From: Phytopseudomonas straminea
GTDB taxonomy: Bacteria; Pseudomonadota; Gammaproteobacteria; Pseudomonadales; Pseudomonadaceae
Reading direction: 5' to 3'
NCBI RefSeq assembly: GCF_900112645.1
Contig: NZ_FOMO01000005.1
Span: forward strand, 385,926 to 449,925
Length of the DNA: 64,000 bases
Made by a program: the position numbers and the translations under genes. The notes below the pieces were generated by a model. That model was not told where the DNA came from, made no database searches, and saw nothing but the letters and a program-made list of their open reading frames with translations. This document shows, in pieces, positions 16,646-25,963 of this stretch; positions within the stretch are counted from its first letter, which is position 1, and every line of letters begins with the position of its first letter.

Positions 16646-16666
16646 TTGTAGCCGCTCCCGCTACAA
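16646..16666 (+). promoter_or_regulatory. Putative Ogr-type late activator site (PF)
   Basis: TTGTAG-N9-CTACAA, identical in its arms to the copy between P and O. It lies after a terminator and about 85 bp (from its centre) before the sheath gene start, where P2 has the PF promoter for FI-FII-E-T-U-D. No clear -35 box is visible, as expected for an activator-dependent promoter. Confidence 0.78.
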
Positions 16667-16741
16667 CACCCGCCCCTCGCCGGTTTGCCGCGCGCGCGTC
16701 AGTCTCAGCACTGTCATTTCACACCGCGCAGGCAACCACCC

Positions 16742-17932
16742 ATGGCCGACTACCTACACGGCGTCCGCGTCATCGAATCCAACGATGGCATTCGCCCGAT
16801 TCGCACCGTATCAACCGCCGTCGTCGGCATGGTCTGCACTGCAGAAGACGCCGACCCGCTGGCCTTCCCGCTCGACACACCCGTGCTGCTCACCAACGTG
16901 CAGAGCGCCATCGCCAAGGCCGGCACCAAGGGCACCTTGCGCGCGAGCCTTCAGGCCATCGCCGACCAGACCAAGCCCTTCACCATCGTCGTGCGCGTTG
17001 CCGAAGGCGACGGCGCTACCGATGAAGCGAAGGCAGCGGCCACCGTCAGCAACCTGATCGGCACCACCAACGCCCAAGGCAAATACACCGGCATGAAGGC
17101 CCTGCTGGCCGCCAAGGGTAAGCTCGGCATCGTGCCACGCATCTTGGGCGTACCAGGGCTGGACAGCCTACCGGTGGCCACCGCCCTGGTCGCCATCGCC
17201 CAGGACCTGCGCGCCTTCGCCTACGTCAGCGGCTGGGGCTGCAAGACCAAGGAAGAGGCCGTCGCCTACCGCAACGGCTTCGGCGCCCGTGAAGTCATGG
17301 TCATCTGGCCATCGTTCGAGAAGTGGGACACCACCGCCAACGCCACCGTAGTCGCTCCGGCCGTCGCAGTCGCCCTCGGCCTTCGCGCCAAAATCGACCA
17401 GGAGGTCGGCTGGCACAAAACCATCTCCAACGTCACCGCCAACGGCGTGACCGGCATAAGCGCGGACGTGTGGTTCGATCTGCAAAACCCCGCCACCGAT
17501 GCCAACTACCTCAACGGCAACGAAGTCACCACGCTCATCAACGAAACCGGCTACCGCTTCTGGGGCTCGCGCACCTGCAGCGAGGACCCGCTGTTCGCCT
17601 TCGAGAACTACACCCGAACCGCCCAGATCCTGGCGGACACCATGGCCGAGTCCCACTTCTGGGCGGTGGACAAGCCCATGAACCCGGGCCTGATCAAGGA
17701 CATCATCGCCGGCATCAACGCCAAATTCCGTGAGCTGAAAACCGCTGGCTACATCATCGACGGCCAGTGCTGGTACGACGAAGAGGCCAACGACGCCACC
17801 ACCCTCAAGGCCGGCAAGTTGTTCATCGATTACGACTACACCCCCGTGCCGCCCCTTGAAGACCTCACCTTCAAGCAGCGCATCACCGACCGCTACCTGC
17901 TCGACTTCGCCGCGCAGATCAACGCCGCCTAA
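16742..17932 (+). CDS. FI: Contractile tail sheath protein (P2 gpFI family)
   Basis: 396 residues. Polymerises around the tail tube and contracts on infection. Family features: HGVRVIESNDGIRPI at the N-terminus, LAAKGKLGIVPRILGVPGLD in the middle, YRFWGSRTCSEDPLFAFENY and the C-terminal DYTPVPPLEDLTFKQRITDR. First gene of the sheath/tube operon. Confidence 0.97.
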   Translation: MADYLHGVRVIESNDGIRPIRTVSTAVVGMVCTAEDADPLAFPLDTPVLLTNVQSAIAKAGTKGTLRASLQAIADQTKPFTIVVRVAEGDGATDEAKAAATVSNLIGTTNAQGKYTGMKALLAAKGKLGIVPRILGVPGLDSLPVATALVAIAQDLRAFAYVSGWGCKTKEEAVAYRNGFGAREVMVIWPSFEKWDTTANATVVAPAVAVALGLRAKIDQEVGWHKTISNVTANGVTGISADVWFDLQNPATDANYLNGNEVTTLINETGYRFWGSRTCSEDPLFAFENYTRTAQILADTMAESHFWAVDKPMNPGLIKDIIAGINAKFRELKTAGYIIDGQCWYDEEANDATTLKAGKLFIDYDYTPVPPLEDLTFKQRITDRYLLDFAAQINAA

Positions 17933-17971
17933 GCCCGGCCAAGCCGCTAACGCACACAGGAGCAACGCCCC

Positions 17972-18490
17972 ATGGCACTGCCTCGCAAACTCAAGAACAT
18001 GCTGCTTTTCAACGACGGCGGCAGCTACCAGGGCGTCATCAAGACCTGCACCCTGCCGCCCCTGGCCCGCAAGATGGAAGCCTTCCGCGGCGGCGGCATG
18101 AATGGCCCGGCCTTCGCTGACCTGGGCCTGTCCGACGACGGCATCAAGTTCGAGTGGAAGCTCGGCGGCCTCGACCTGCAGGTGCTCAAGCAGTGGGGCG
18201 CCATCCGCGCCGATGGCGTGATGCTGCGCTTCGCCGGTGCCTACCAGGATGACGCCACCGGCGAAGTCGTCGCCGTGGAAATCATCGTGCGCGGCCGTCA
18301 CGAAACCATCGAGATGGGCGACGCCGCACCAGGTGAAGATACCGAGCACAGCGTCACCACCGTTTGCACCTACTACAAGCTCAGCGTGAACGGCGAGGAA
18401 GTGATCGAGATTGACGTCCTCAACTTCATCGAGCTCGTCGACGGCAAGGATCTGCTCGCCGAGCACCGCAAGGCCCTCGGCCTCATCTGA
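17972..18490 (+). CDS. FII: Major tail tube protein (P2 gpFII family)
   Basis: 172 residues; ATG preceded by AGGAGCAACGCCCC. Forms the rigid inner tube. Conserved parts: LPRKLKNMLLFNDGGSYQG, MNGPAFADLGL, LGGLDLQVLKQWGAIRADG and EIDVLNFIELVDG. Spaced 39 bases after the sheath gene. Confidence 0.97.
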   Translation: MALPRKLKNMLLFNDGGSYQGVIKTCTLPPLARKMEAFRGGGMNGPAFADLGLSDDGIKFEWKLGGLDLQVLKQWGAIRADGVMLRFAGAYQDDATGEVVAVEIIVRGRHETIEMGDAAPGEDTEHSVTTVCTYYKLSVNGEEVIEIDVLNFIELVDGKDLLAEHRKALGLI

Positions 18491-18553
18491 CCCCCACCGC
18501 AACGCCACCCGGCGCGCTGATCCGCGCCGCCCCATTCCCAAAGGAGCCACCCC

Positions 18554-18901
18554 ATGGAAACCAAAGACGAAGCCGCCACCAAGGCCGCAGCAGCCCCCGC
18601 CACCAACCCGAACCAGGCCACTGTCACCCTCGACACACCGATCGAGCGCGGCACCACCACCATCACCGACGTCAGCCTGCGCAAGCCGATGTCAGGCGAG
18701 CTGCGCGGCGTCGCCCTGACCGACCTGCTCAACCTCGAGGTCAACGCCCTGCGCAAGGTGCTGCCACGCATCACCACCCCCATGCTCACCGACGTGGAAG
18801 TCGGCCGTATGGATCCAGCCGACCTGGTGGAGCTGGGCACCACGGTGGCCGGTTTTTTGTTGAGGAAGTCGGTGAAGGCGGAAGCATTCCTCACTGCGTA
18901 G
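18554..18901 (+). CDS. E: Tail assembly chaperone E (P2 gpE family)
   Basis: 115 residues; acts with the tape measure during tail assembly. The middle (PIERGTTTITDVSLRKPMSG and LNLEVNALRKVLPRITTPML) is typical. Near its end the frame reads GGT-TTT-TTG, so T-TTT-TTG (18853-18859) forms a canonical -1 slippery heptamer; see the E+E' entry. Confidence 0.93.
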   Translation: METKDEAATKAAAAPATNPNQATVTLDTPIERGTTTITDVSLRKPMSGELRGVALTDLLNLEVNALRKVLPRITTPMLTDVEVGRMDPADLVELGTTVAGFLLRKSVKAEAFLTA

Positions 18902-19032
18902 ATGACGCCATGGCCGACCTGGCCGTGGTCTTTCACTGGGCGCCCAGCCACATGGACGCCCTCAGCCTCACCGAGTTGATGCAATGGCGCGAGCGCGCCC
19001 GCGTACGGAGCCAGAGCGATGGCGGCAACTAA
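18554..19032 (+). CDS. E+E' fusion by -1 ribosomal frameshift
   Basis: A -1 slip on T-TTT-TTG at 18853-18859 leaves the E frame and enters an open frame (GTT GAG GAA onward) that runs 17 codons to an in-frame ATG at 18910 and on to TAA at 19030-19032. The E' part has the short-protein signature LAVVFHWAPSHMDALSLTEL. P2 and its relatives make E+E' in the same way with the same heptamer; the fusion loads the tape measure. E' overlaps the start of T. The 40-residue part from ATG 18910 could also be made alone. Confidence 0.88.
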
Positions 19033-21538
19033 CCTCAAACTGCAGCTCATCCTCTCCACCCTGGATAAAGTCACCGGCCCGCTGAAAAAGATGCAGGGCA
19101 GCGGCATCGGCGCCGGCCGCGCACTCAAGGAAGCCCGCGACCGGCTCAAGGATCTCAACGCCCAGCAAAAGGACATCAGCGCCTGGCGTACCCAGCGCAC
19201 CGCCGCCCAGCAGACGGAAGCGGCCCTCGACGCCGCCCGGGAGCGCGTGCGCACCCTTGGCCAGCAGATGAAGGCCACCGGCGTACCCACCCGCGAGATG
19301 GCCCGCGACCTCAAGGCCGCCATCCGCGAAGCCACGGGCCTCAAGCGCGAGCATCAGCAAAACCAGATCCAGCTGCAGGGCCTGCGCAACAAACTCAACG
19401 CCGCCGGCATCAGCACCCGCAACCTGGGCGCCGGCGAGCAGGCGCTCAAGGCCAAGATCGCCGCCACCAACAGCGAGCTGCTCAAGCAGGAAAACCGCCT
19501 CAAGCGCGTCACTACCCAGCAGCAGCGCCTGGCGCGCAACAAAGCCCAGTACGAGAAAACCCAGGCCCTCGCCGGCGGCATGGCTGCCACCGGCGCCGGC
19601 GGGCTCGCCACCGGTACCGGCATCCTCTACGCCGGCGCACGCATGCTTGCACCAGGTGTGCAGTTCGACGCCGACATGAGCAAGGTACAGGCCCTCACCC
19701 GCCTGAAGAAAGACGACACCCAGCTAGCCGCCCTGCGTGCCCAGTCTCGCCAGCTCGGTGCCGACACCATGTTCAGCGCTACAGACGCCGCCCAGGGTCA
19801 GGGCTTTCTGGCCATGGCCGGCTTCAAGCCCAAGGCCATCCTCGAAGCAATGCCCGGCATGCTCGACCTGGCAAAGGCGGGCGACAGTGGCCTGGCAGAA
19901 ACCGCCGATATCGCCTCGAACATCCTCACAAGCATGGGCCTCGAGGCCAAGGACATGACCCGCCTCGGTGACGTGCTGGTCGGCGCCTTTACCCGCTCGA
20001 ACACCAACCTGCAGATGCTCGGCGAAACCATGAAGTACGTGGGCCCAGTCGCCGCCAGCGTCGGGCAGGATGTCGAAACCGTTGCCGCCATGGCCGGCAA
20101 GCTGGGCGACGCCGGCATCCAGGGCAGCATGGGCGGTACCGCACTGCGCGCCATCCTCAACCGCCTCAGCGCGCCACCGGCCGCGGCAGCCAAAGCCCTC
20201 AAGAAGCTCGGCATCAGCGCCAAGGACGCCCAGGGCAACATGCGCGACATGCCGGACATCCTCACCGAGCTCTACAACAAGACCAAAAAAATGGGCGACG
20301 CCGACCGCGCCGGCGTCCTCAAGCACATCGCCGGCGAGGAAGCCGTCAGCGCCCTGCAGGTGCTGGTCAAGCAGGCTGGCCAGGGCGAACTGCAGAAGTT
20401 TATCGCCACCCTGCGCGAAACCCAGGGTGAAGCGGCAGCCACTGCCAAGACCATGGGTGACAACCTGGTCGGCGACCTGGACGAACTGTCATCAGCATGG
20501 GAAGACCTCGGCATTCAGATCCAGGAACAGCAGAACGGCCCCCTGCGTGAAATCACCCAGAATCTCGCCAACATCGTGGGCGGCGTGAAGGCCTGGATCA
20601 TCGAGAACCCTGTCCTGGCGGCGCAAATCGTCAAAACGGCTGCCGGCCTGGGCATCATCATGGCCGTCATGGGCGGCATCACCCTGGCCCTGGCCAGCAT
20701 CCTGGGCCCCTTCGCCATGGTGCGCTTCGCCATGATGCTGCTCGGCATCAAGAGCCTGGGCCTGGTTACCGCGCTGAAGTTCGTGGCCAGCGCGCTGCTT
20801 TGGATCACCCGCCTCGCCATGGCCAACCCTATCGGCCTGCTCATCACCGTGCTCGCCGGCGGCGCCTACCTGATCTACCAGAACTGGGACGCCGTGAAGG
20901 CCTACATGGTCGGCCTGTGGGCAGAGATCCAGGAAGGCTTCAGCGGTGGCATCGGCGGCATCATCGCCACCCTGCACAACTTCAGCCCGATTGGCCTGCT
21001 CTACCGCGCCTTCGCCGGCGTGCTCAGCTACCTGGGCGTTGAGCTGCCCAGCAAGTTCACCGGCTTCGGCGGCATGCTGATGGATGGGCTGGTGAACGGC
21101 ATCACCAACGGCCTGAGCCGCGTGAAGGAAGCCATCACCGGCGCCGGCGGCGCCACCATCGACTGGTTCAAGGAAAAGCTCGGCATCCACTCGCCATCGC
21201 GCGTATTCGCCCAGCTCGGCGGCTTCACCATGGCCGGCCTCGGCCAGGGCCTGGCCAACGGTGAAGGCGGCGTGCTCAAGCAGATCGCCGGCACCGCCCG
21301 CGCCATGACCGAAGCCGGTACCAGCCTGCTGACTGGCGGCATCACCTTCGACAGCCGCCCGCCCGTGGCCGCCGGCGGCGGTGGCATGGTCATCCAGGGC
21401 GACACGGTGCACTTCACCATCAACGCCACGCCCGGCACCGACACCGCCGGCCTGCGCCAGATGATCAACCAACTGCTCGACGAGCGTGAGCGCGGCAAAG
21501 CCGCGCGCATCCGCTCGCGCATGAGTGACCAGGACTAG
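19019..21538 (+). CDS. T: Tail tape measure protein (P2 gpT family)
   Basis: 839 residues; its length sets the tail length. The N-terminal 190 residues are coiled coil (KKMQGSGIGAGRALKEARDR onwards). The TP901-type core follows with AQGQGFLAMAGFKPKAILEA and GGTALRAILNRLSAPPAAAA. Hydrophobic segments lie at about 535-620. The C-terminal part contains KEKLGIHSPSRVFAQLG, common in tape measures. The start overlaps E'. Confidence 0.95.
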   Translation: MAATNLKLQLILSTLDKVTGPLKKMQGSGIGAGRALKEARDRLKDLNAQQKDISAWRTQRTAAQQTEAALDAARERVRTLGQQMKATGVPTREMARDLKAAIREATGLKREHQQNQIQLQGLRNKLNAAGISTRNLGAGEQALKAKIAATNSELLKQENRLKRVTTQQQRLARNKAQYEKTQALAGGMAATGAGGLATGTGILYAGARMLAPGVQFDADMSKVQALTRLKKDDTQLAALRAQSRQLGADTMFSATDAAQGQGFLAMAGFKPKAILEAMPGMLDLAKAGDSGLAETADIASNILTSMGLEAKDMTRLGDVLVGAFTRSNTNLQMLGETMKYVGPVAASVGQDVETVAAMAGKLGDAGIQGSMGGTALRAILNRLSAPPAAAAKALKKLGISAKDAQGNMRDMPDILTELYNKTKKMGDADRAGVLKHIAGEEAVSALQVLVKQAGQGELQKFIATLRETQGEAAATAKTMGDNLVGDLDELSSAWEDLGIQIQEQQNGPLREITQNLANIVGGVKAWIIENPVLAAQIVKTAAGLGIIMAVMGGITLALASILGPFAMVRFAMMLLGIKSLGLVTALKFVASALLWITRLAMANPIGLLITVLAGGAYLIYQNWDAVKAYMVGLWAEIQEGFSGGIGGIIATLHNFSPIGLLYRAFAGVLSYLGVELPSKFTGFGGMLMDGLVNGITNGLSRVKEAITGAGGATIDWFKEKLGIHSPSRVFAQLGGFTMAGLGQGLANGEGGVLKQIAGTARAMTEAGTSLLTGGITFDSRPPVAAGGGGMVIQGDTVHFTINATPGTDTAGLRQMINQLLDERERGKAARIRSRMSDQD

Positions 21539-21543
21539 CCCAC

Positions 21544-21984
21544 ATGATGATGTCCCTCGGCATGTTCGTATTCAGCCTCAGCACCCTCGCCTACCAGGAG
21601 CTGCAGCGGCAAACCGACTGGCGCCACCCCACCACCAACCGCGTCGGCGCCAACCCGGCGCGGCAATTCGTTGGCAAGGGTGAAGACACCATCACAATGC
21701 CCGGCATCCTGCTGCCCGAGCTGGCCGGCTCGGCCATGTCCCTCGACGCCCTACGCACCATGGCCGACACCGGCAAGGCCTACCCCCTGGTGGAAGGCAC
21801 CGGCCGCATCTTGGGCGTGTGGGTGATCGAGAGCATCAGCGAAACCCGCACCCTGTTCTTTCGCGACGGCGCCGCCCGCCGCATCGAGTTCAGCATCACC
21901 CTCAAGCGCATCGATGACAGCCGCGTCGATATGCTCGGCAACATCCTCTCCACCGGCCTCAACATCCTGCGGAGGCTGTTTTGA
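21544..21984 (+). CDS. U: Tail protein U (P2 gpU family)
   Basis: 146 residues, beginning MMMSLGMFVFSLSTL and containing YQELQRQTDWRHPTTNRVG, a gpU hallmark. It caps the tail tube. A 4-base overlap links it to D. Confidence 0.95.
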   Translation: MMMSLGMFVFSLSTLAYQELQRQTDWRHPTTNRVGANPARQFVGKGEDTITMPGILLPELAGSAMSLDALRTMADTGKAYPLVEGTGRILGVWVIESISETRTLFFRDGAARRIEFSITLKRIDDSRVDMLGNILSTGLNILRRLF

Positions 21985-23246
21985 TCGAGGCCGCCATCAA
22001 GGCCGTTACCGGCTTCATCACCCAGCAGGCCGAGAGCATGGCCCGCGATGCCAGCTACCCGGTACCGGCGTTCCGCCTCACCGTGAACGGCGCCGATATC
22101 GCCAACCTCATCGCCCCGCGGCTGATCAGCCTCACCCTCACCGACAACCGCGGCATCGAGGCCGATACGCTCGACATCCAGCTCAGCGACCACGACGGCC
22201 TGCTGGCCATCCCCCCGAAAGACGCCACCGTGCGCCTGTGGCTCGGCTGGAGCGACACCGGCCTGGTCGACAAGGGCACCTACACCGTCGACGAGCTGGA
22301 GCACAGCGGCTCGCCGGACGTGCTCAACATCCGTGCCCGCAGCGCCGACCTGCGCAAGGGCTTCAAGGCCAAGCGTGAACGCAGTTGGAGCAACGCCACC
22401 CTGGGCGAAGTACTGCGCGCCATCGCCAGCGCCTACAGCCTCACGCCCGTCATCGAGCAGGCCCTCAGCGCGCTGCGCCTGCTGCAGGTCGACCAGGCCG
22501 GCGAATCCGACGCCAACCTGCTCACCCGCCTGGGCGACGAACACGACGCGGTGGCCACCGTCAAAGCTGGCCGGCTGTTGTTCACCCCGATGATCGGCGG
22601 GCGCACCGCCAACGGCCTGGCCCTGCCCCACGTCACGCTGGCCCGGGCGGACGGCGACGGCCACCGCTATCTGCAGGCCGACCGCGACGCCTACACCGGC
22701 GCCAAGGCCTACTACTACGACGTCAACAGCGCCAAGAAGCGCGAAGCCATTGCCGGCGGCGGCGACAACATCAAAGAGCTGCGCCACACCTACGCCGACC
22801 AGCAATCCGCCATCCGCGCCGCCCGGGCCGAGTGGCGCCGCATCCAGCGCGGTACCGCCACGCTCAGCTACACCCTGGCCAAAGCCCGGCCGGAGCTGAT
22901 CCCCGAACTGACCTACACGCTTGAGGGCATCAAACAGGAAATCGCCGCCACCATCTGGCACGGCGGCAATGTGCAGCACAGCCTCACCGCAGACGGCGGC
23001 TTCACCACCGCCCTGGAGCTGGAAAGCCAACTACCGGACGAACTGATCGACGAGCTGGCCGAGCGCGAGGTCGGCACCTACACCGGCGTGGTCGCCTGGT
23101 ACCGCACCAAGGATGGCAAGCAGGAGAAGGTCACCGCCGGCGAGCCCAAGCGGCTGAAGCGCCTGGCGCGGCTGTATGCGAACAAAAAGAACGCGCAGAA
23201 GGCGGTGGATCGGGAGTGGAAGAAGCTGCAAAGCGCCGATGCGTAA
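21981..23246 (+). CDS. D: Tail protein D, baseplate hub (P2 gpD family)
   Basis: 421 residues, likely from TTG at 21981. Late control protein D forms the baseplate hub and is a gp27-like protein. Conserved parts: FRLTVNGADIANLIAPRLIS, LDIQLSDHDGLLAIPPKDAT and HTYADQQSAIRAARAEWRRI. Last structural gene of the sheath operon; a cargo pair follows 38 bases downstream. Confidence 0.94.
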   Translation: MIEAAIKAVTGFITQQAESMARDASYPVPAFRLTVNGADIANLIAPRLISLTLTDNRGIEADTLDIQLSDHDGLLAIPPKDATVRLWLGWSDTGLVDKGTYTVDELEHSGSPDVLNIRARSADLRKGFKAKRERSWSNATLGEVLRAIASAYSLTPVIEQALSALRLLQVDQAGESDANLLTRLGDEHDAVATVKAGRLLFTPMIGGRTANGLALPHVTLARADGDGHRYLQADRDAYTGAKAYYYDVNSAKKREAIAGGGDNIKELRHTYADQQSAIRAARAEWRRIQRGTATLSYTLAKARPELIPELTYTLEGIKQEIAATIWHGGNVQHSLTADGGFTTALELESQLPDELIDELAEREVGTYTGVVAWYRTKDGKQEKVTAGEPKRLKRLARLYANKKNAQKAVDREWKKLQSADA

Positions 23247-23284
23247 TGGCAAAATCCCGGGTTAACCAATGGAGGACACTGCAA

Positions 23285-24001
23285 ATGGAATTCCTTGAAG
23301 TAATCAAGCAAGCCTATAACAGTGGCTACAGCATCTACGTCGTTGCAGGCGTAGTCGGTGTAGCCTTCGCAAAAGTGATCACAACCTTCGGACAGGCCTT
23401 GGAGCTGCACGACAAAAATTTCGTGCGTAAGCGCTTGGACCGCCTCGAGAGCATGCGGGCAAATATGCCTGCTGATCGCGCCCTCGCTAGATACCTAGAC
23501 GATTCCATAGACCAGGAGAAATTTCGTATCAGCTCGGGTATTTCAGTAAGCCAGCTGAAAGCAGAGTGGCTAATAAAATTGGCCGCTACAGGACTTTGGG
23601 AGCGGGCGCATATCAAGGCCGCATCAAAGTTTTTAGTCACAGACACGAGATCGCTCGTTACAGGCCTTGAGTTCACTTGGTCTGATCGAGTGGGCGCTGT
23701 ACTTAGCTGCATCATGGGGTTACTTCTGCTGCTTCTTGGAACTCTATATTTCCTAATGCTCTACCTAAACCTAGGCCAACTTGGCTTCTTCATTGGGGCT
23801 GCAGTGTTCTGCTGTTTCATAATTGTTGGCCGCCTGTTTTCAGGCGACTTCCTCAGGTATCGTGTAGCCAGGAAGATTCGGCTCTACCTAACCAACCACC
23901 CTCTCCCTAGTACCAAGCAATCAAACTCCGACCGTCCGACGACTGTGCCTGAATTAGAAGGCGCTGGATCGGGGCCGGTAAGGATGTCTCAGCCGAATTA
24001 A
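23285..24001 (+). CDS. Unknown membrane protein, first gene of a two-gene cargo module
   Basis: 238 residues; ATG at 23285 after GGAGG (23271-23275). Hydrophobic segments: one near the N-terminus (YSIYVVAGVVGVAFAKVITT) and two close together at about 137-185 (SCIMGLLLLLLGTLYFLML, LGFFIGAAVFCCFIIVGRLF). The stretch between is charged and probably cytosolic; the C-terminal tail is Ser/Pro-rich. Base composition is AT-richer than gene D. I recognise no family. Position after the late tail operon and the operon-like spacing (13 bases) with the next gene suggest a moron-type defence or exclusion pair. Confidence 0.65.
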   Translation: MEFLEVIKQAYNSGYSIYVVAGVVGVAFAKVITTFGQALELHDKNFVRKRLDRLESMRANMPADRALARYLDDSIDQEKFRISSGISVSQLKAEWLIKLAATGLWERAHIKAASKFLVTDTRSLVTGLEFTWSDRVGAVLSCIMGLLLLLLGTLYFLMLYLNLGQLGFFIGAAVFCCFIIVGRLFSGDFLRYRVARKIRLYLTNHPLPSTKQSNSDRPTTVPELEGAGSGPVRMSQPN

Positions 24002-24014
24002 CGGAGTAGTGCGT

Positions 24015-24692
24015 ATGGAAAGCTGGGCTGAACAAGCTGGTCTTATATTGCTAGGTGTATTCGTTGCGCAATCAGTGAACTATCTAGCTAGCAAAAGAAG
24101 AGTCCATAAAATTATAAAGCTACACATCGAAGAGCTTAAGCAGCTATCACTAGAAGTAGATCGACTTACCTTGATATTCGAACGCCAGCTGCAAATCGCA
24201 AGTCTGGGCGGGATAAATCAGTCATTCGCACTACCAATCAAAGCACCAATTTATGCGCACCACTATAGCGATATAATGGCCGAATTAAATATCGACCAGC
24301 GAATCTCCTATCAAATGATTCACACTCAGATTGACTCATTGAATCAGCACTTGGCTGAGGCCAGGGAGTTTATTGCCAATCTACCCGTGCTAAGCAAACC
24401 GGAAGAGGCAGATTTTGAGAAATACGCGCAAAGCGCACATGAGGGCTTTTTAGCTTGCAAAGTTATTCAGTGGCATATCTCATATCACTTAAACAACCAA
24501 TCGAAACCGACACTGGGTTACAAAGATAAAAAACACCAAGAGTTTCTTCAGTACTACCAAGATGTCTATGATGAAGCGACAGCTATAAAAACACATCCAA
24601 GCGCTGATCTAAGTCCAGATTTTTTTGAGAAAATTTACGACCCCAGCGCATTTGGAAATGGTTACTTCAATAGTCATGGTGAGAGGATCTGA
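24015..24692 (+). CDS. Unknown membrane-anchored protein, second gene of the module
   Basis: 225 residues; ATG at 24015 after GGAG. One N-terminal anchor (AGLILLGVFVAQSVNYLA) then a basic hinge (SKRRVHKIIKLH) and a soluble, mostly helical domain rich in His, Gln and Tyr (YDPSAFGNGYFNSHGE at the end). AT-rich like its partner. No enzyme motif is visible. Together the two genes would place two partners at the inner membrane. Function unknown. Confidence 0.65.
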   Translation: MESWAEQAGLILLGVFVAQSVNYLASKRRVHKIIKLHIEELKQLSLEVDRLTLIFERQLQIASLGGINQSFALPIKAPIYAHHYSDIMAELNIDQRISYQMIHTQIDSLNQHLAEAREFIANLPVLSKPEEADFEKYAQSAHEGFLACKVIQWHISYHLNNQSKPTLGYKDKKHQEFLQYYQDVYDEATAIKTHPSADLSPDFFEKIYDPSAFGNGYFNSHGERI

Positions 24693-24695
24693 TTT

Positions 24696-25961
24696 TCAAC
24701 CTCTAACCCCAATCACCTCATCCCACCTGGTGGTGTAACACCGGCTCTTCATCTCCCGCTTCATGCCCCACCAAGGATCCACCGGCACCCGGCCAAGCCG
24801 CAGGGTGCCGGCGCCCTCCCGCTTGTTGACTGCATCCAGCGCCGCCATCACCCGGTCACTGCCGGCTCGGGCGGCAGGCGCGAACAGGTCGGCCGTCACC
24901 TCGCCGCGCTGGCTCAGATCCATGAGCAAGATCGAGCACTTCGAGTATTTGAAGCCCTGGCGGTAGATCGCATCCAGGGCGCGCAGTGCCGGCGCAAGAA
25001 TGTCCCGCGTGTCGTCGGTCGGCATCGGCAGCGCAACCGTCTGCGCGTTTGAGTAACGCGGCAGCTTGGGGTTGTGGATCTGCGTCTTGATGCTCACCTG
25101 GATGGCGCCGCACAGCGAACGCTGGCTGCGCAGCTTCTCGCAGGCGCGGGTGACGTACGTGGCCAGGGCCTCACGAATCGGCGCCAGGTCTTCAAGCTTC
25201 TCGCCAAACATTTTGCTTGAGCAGATGGCTTGCTTGGGCGGTGGGCCGTCGTTGAAGTCCAGGCAACTCACGCCGCGCAGCTCGCGCGCCGTGCGCTCCA
25301 GCGTCACGCCGAACTGTTTGCGCAGGGTGGCCACATCGAAATGCGCCAAGTCCCAGGCCGTTTTGATGCCCAGGGCCTGCAGCTGTGGCGCCAGGCGCCG
25401 GCCAATACCCCACACCTCGTCGACCGGCGCGATGCGCAGCAGCTTGGCCTGCCGCTCCGGGCTTGTCAGGTCCACAACGCCGCCAGTAGCCGGCCACTTC
25501 TTTGCCGCCCAGTTGGCGAGTTTCGCGAGGGTCTTGGTGGTGCTGATGCCCACACCTACGGGCATGCCGATATCGCGCAGCAGCCGTGCCCTCACCCGCC
25601 GGCCGAGGCCATCGAGGTCAGCGATACCAGTCAGGTCAGCCCAACACTCATCGACCGAATACACCTCAATGCCGGGCACCATGTCGCGGATGGTGCGCAT
25701 CACGCGGTTGCTGATGTCCGCGTACAGCGTGTAGTTGCTCGATCGCACCACAACGCCGCCGGCGCGCAGGTCCTCACGCACCAGGTGGTAGGCCGCCCCC
25801 ATGGGAATGCCCAAGGCCTTCACTTCCGAGGTACGGGCGATCACGCAGCCATCGTTGTTCGAGAGCACCACCACCGGCTGCTTTTTCAACGCAGGCTGGC
25901 AGATGCGCTCGCAGCTGCAGTAGAAGCTGTTGCAGTCGATCAACGCGAATACCTGGTCCAT
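24696..25961 (-). CDS. umuC: Error-prone DNA polymerase V subunit (UmuC family)
   Basis: 421 residues from ATG at 25961, the normal UmuC length. Y-family features: FALIDCNSFYCSCERICQPA with the first catalytic Asp, VYSVDECWADL with the SxDE acidic pair, and GVGISTTKTLAKLANWAAKK. It performs translesion synthesis after DNA damage with the UmuD-like partner encoded 2 bases upstream. The pair is controlled by a LexA box at 26419-26438. The order D / cargo / umuDC puts it at the late-early boundary of the phage. Confidence 0.95.
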   Translation of the reverse strand: MDQVFALIDCNSFYCSCERICQPALKKQPVVVLSNNDGCVIARTSEVKALGIPMGAAYHLVREDLRAGGVVVRSSNYTLYADISNRVMRTIRDMVPGIEVYSVDECWADLTGIADLDGLGRRVRARLLRDIGMPVGVGISTTKTLAKLANWAAKKWPATGGVVDLTSPERQAKLLRIAPVDEVWGIGRRLAPQLQALGIKTAWDLAHFDVATLRKQFGVTLERTARELRGVSCLDFNDGPPPKQAICSSKMFGEKLEDLAPIREALATYVTRACEKLRSQRSLCGAIQVSIKTQIHNPKLPRYSNAQTVALPMPTDDTRDILAPALRALDAIYRQGFKYSKCSILLMDLSQRGEVTADLFAPAARAGSDRVMAALDAVNKREGAGTLRLGRVPVDPWWGMKREMKSRCYTTRWDEVIGVRG

Positions 25962-25963
25962 GC

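Noticed and set aside
17168..18550. A 460-codon minus-strand open frame over FI and FII
   Set aside because: Antisense of clearly identified sheath and tube genes.
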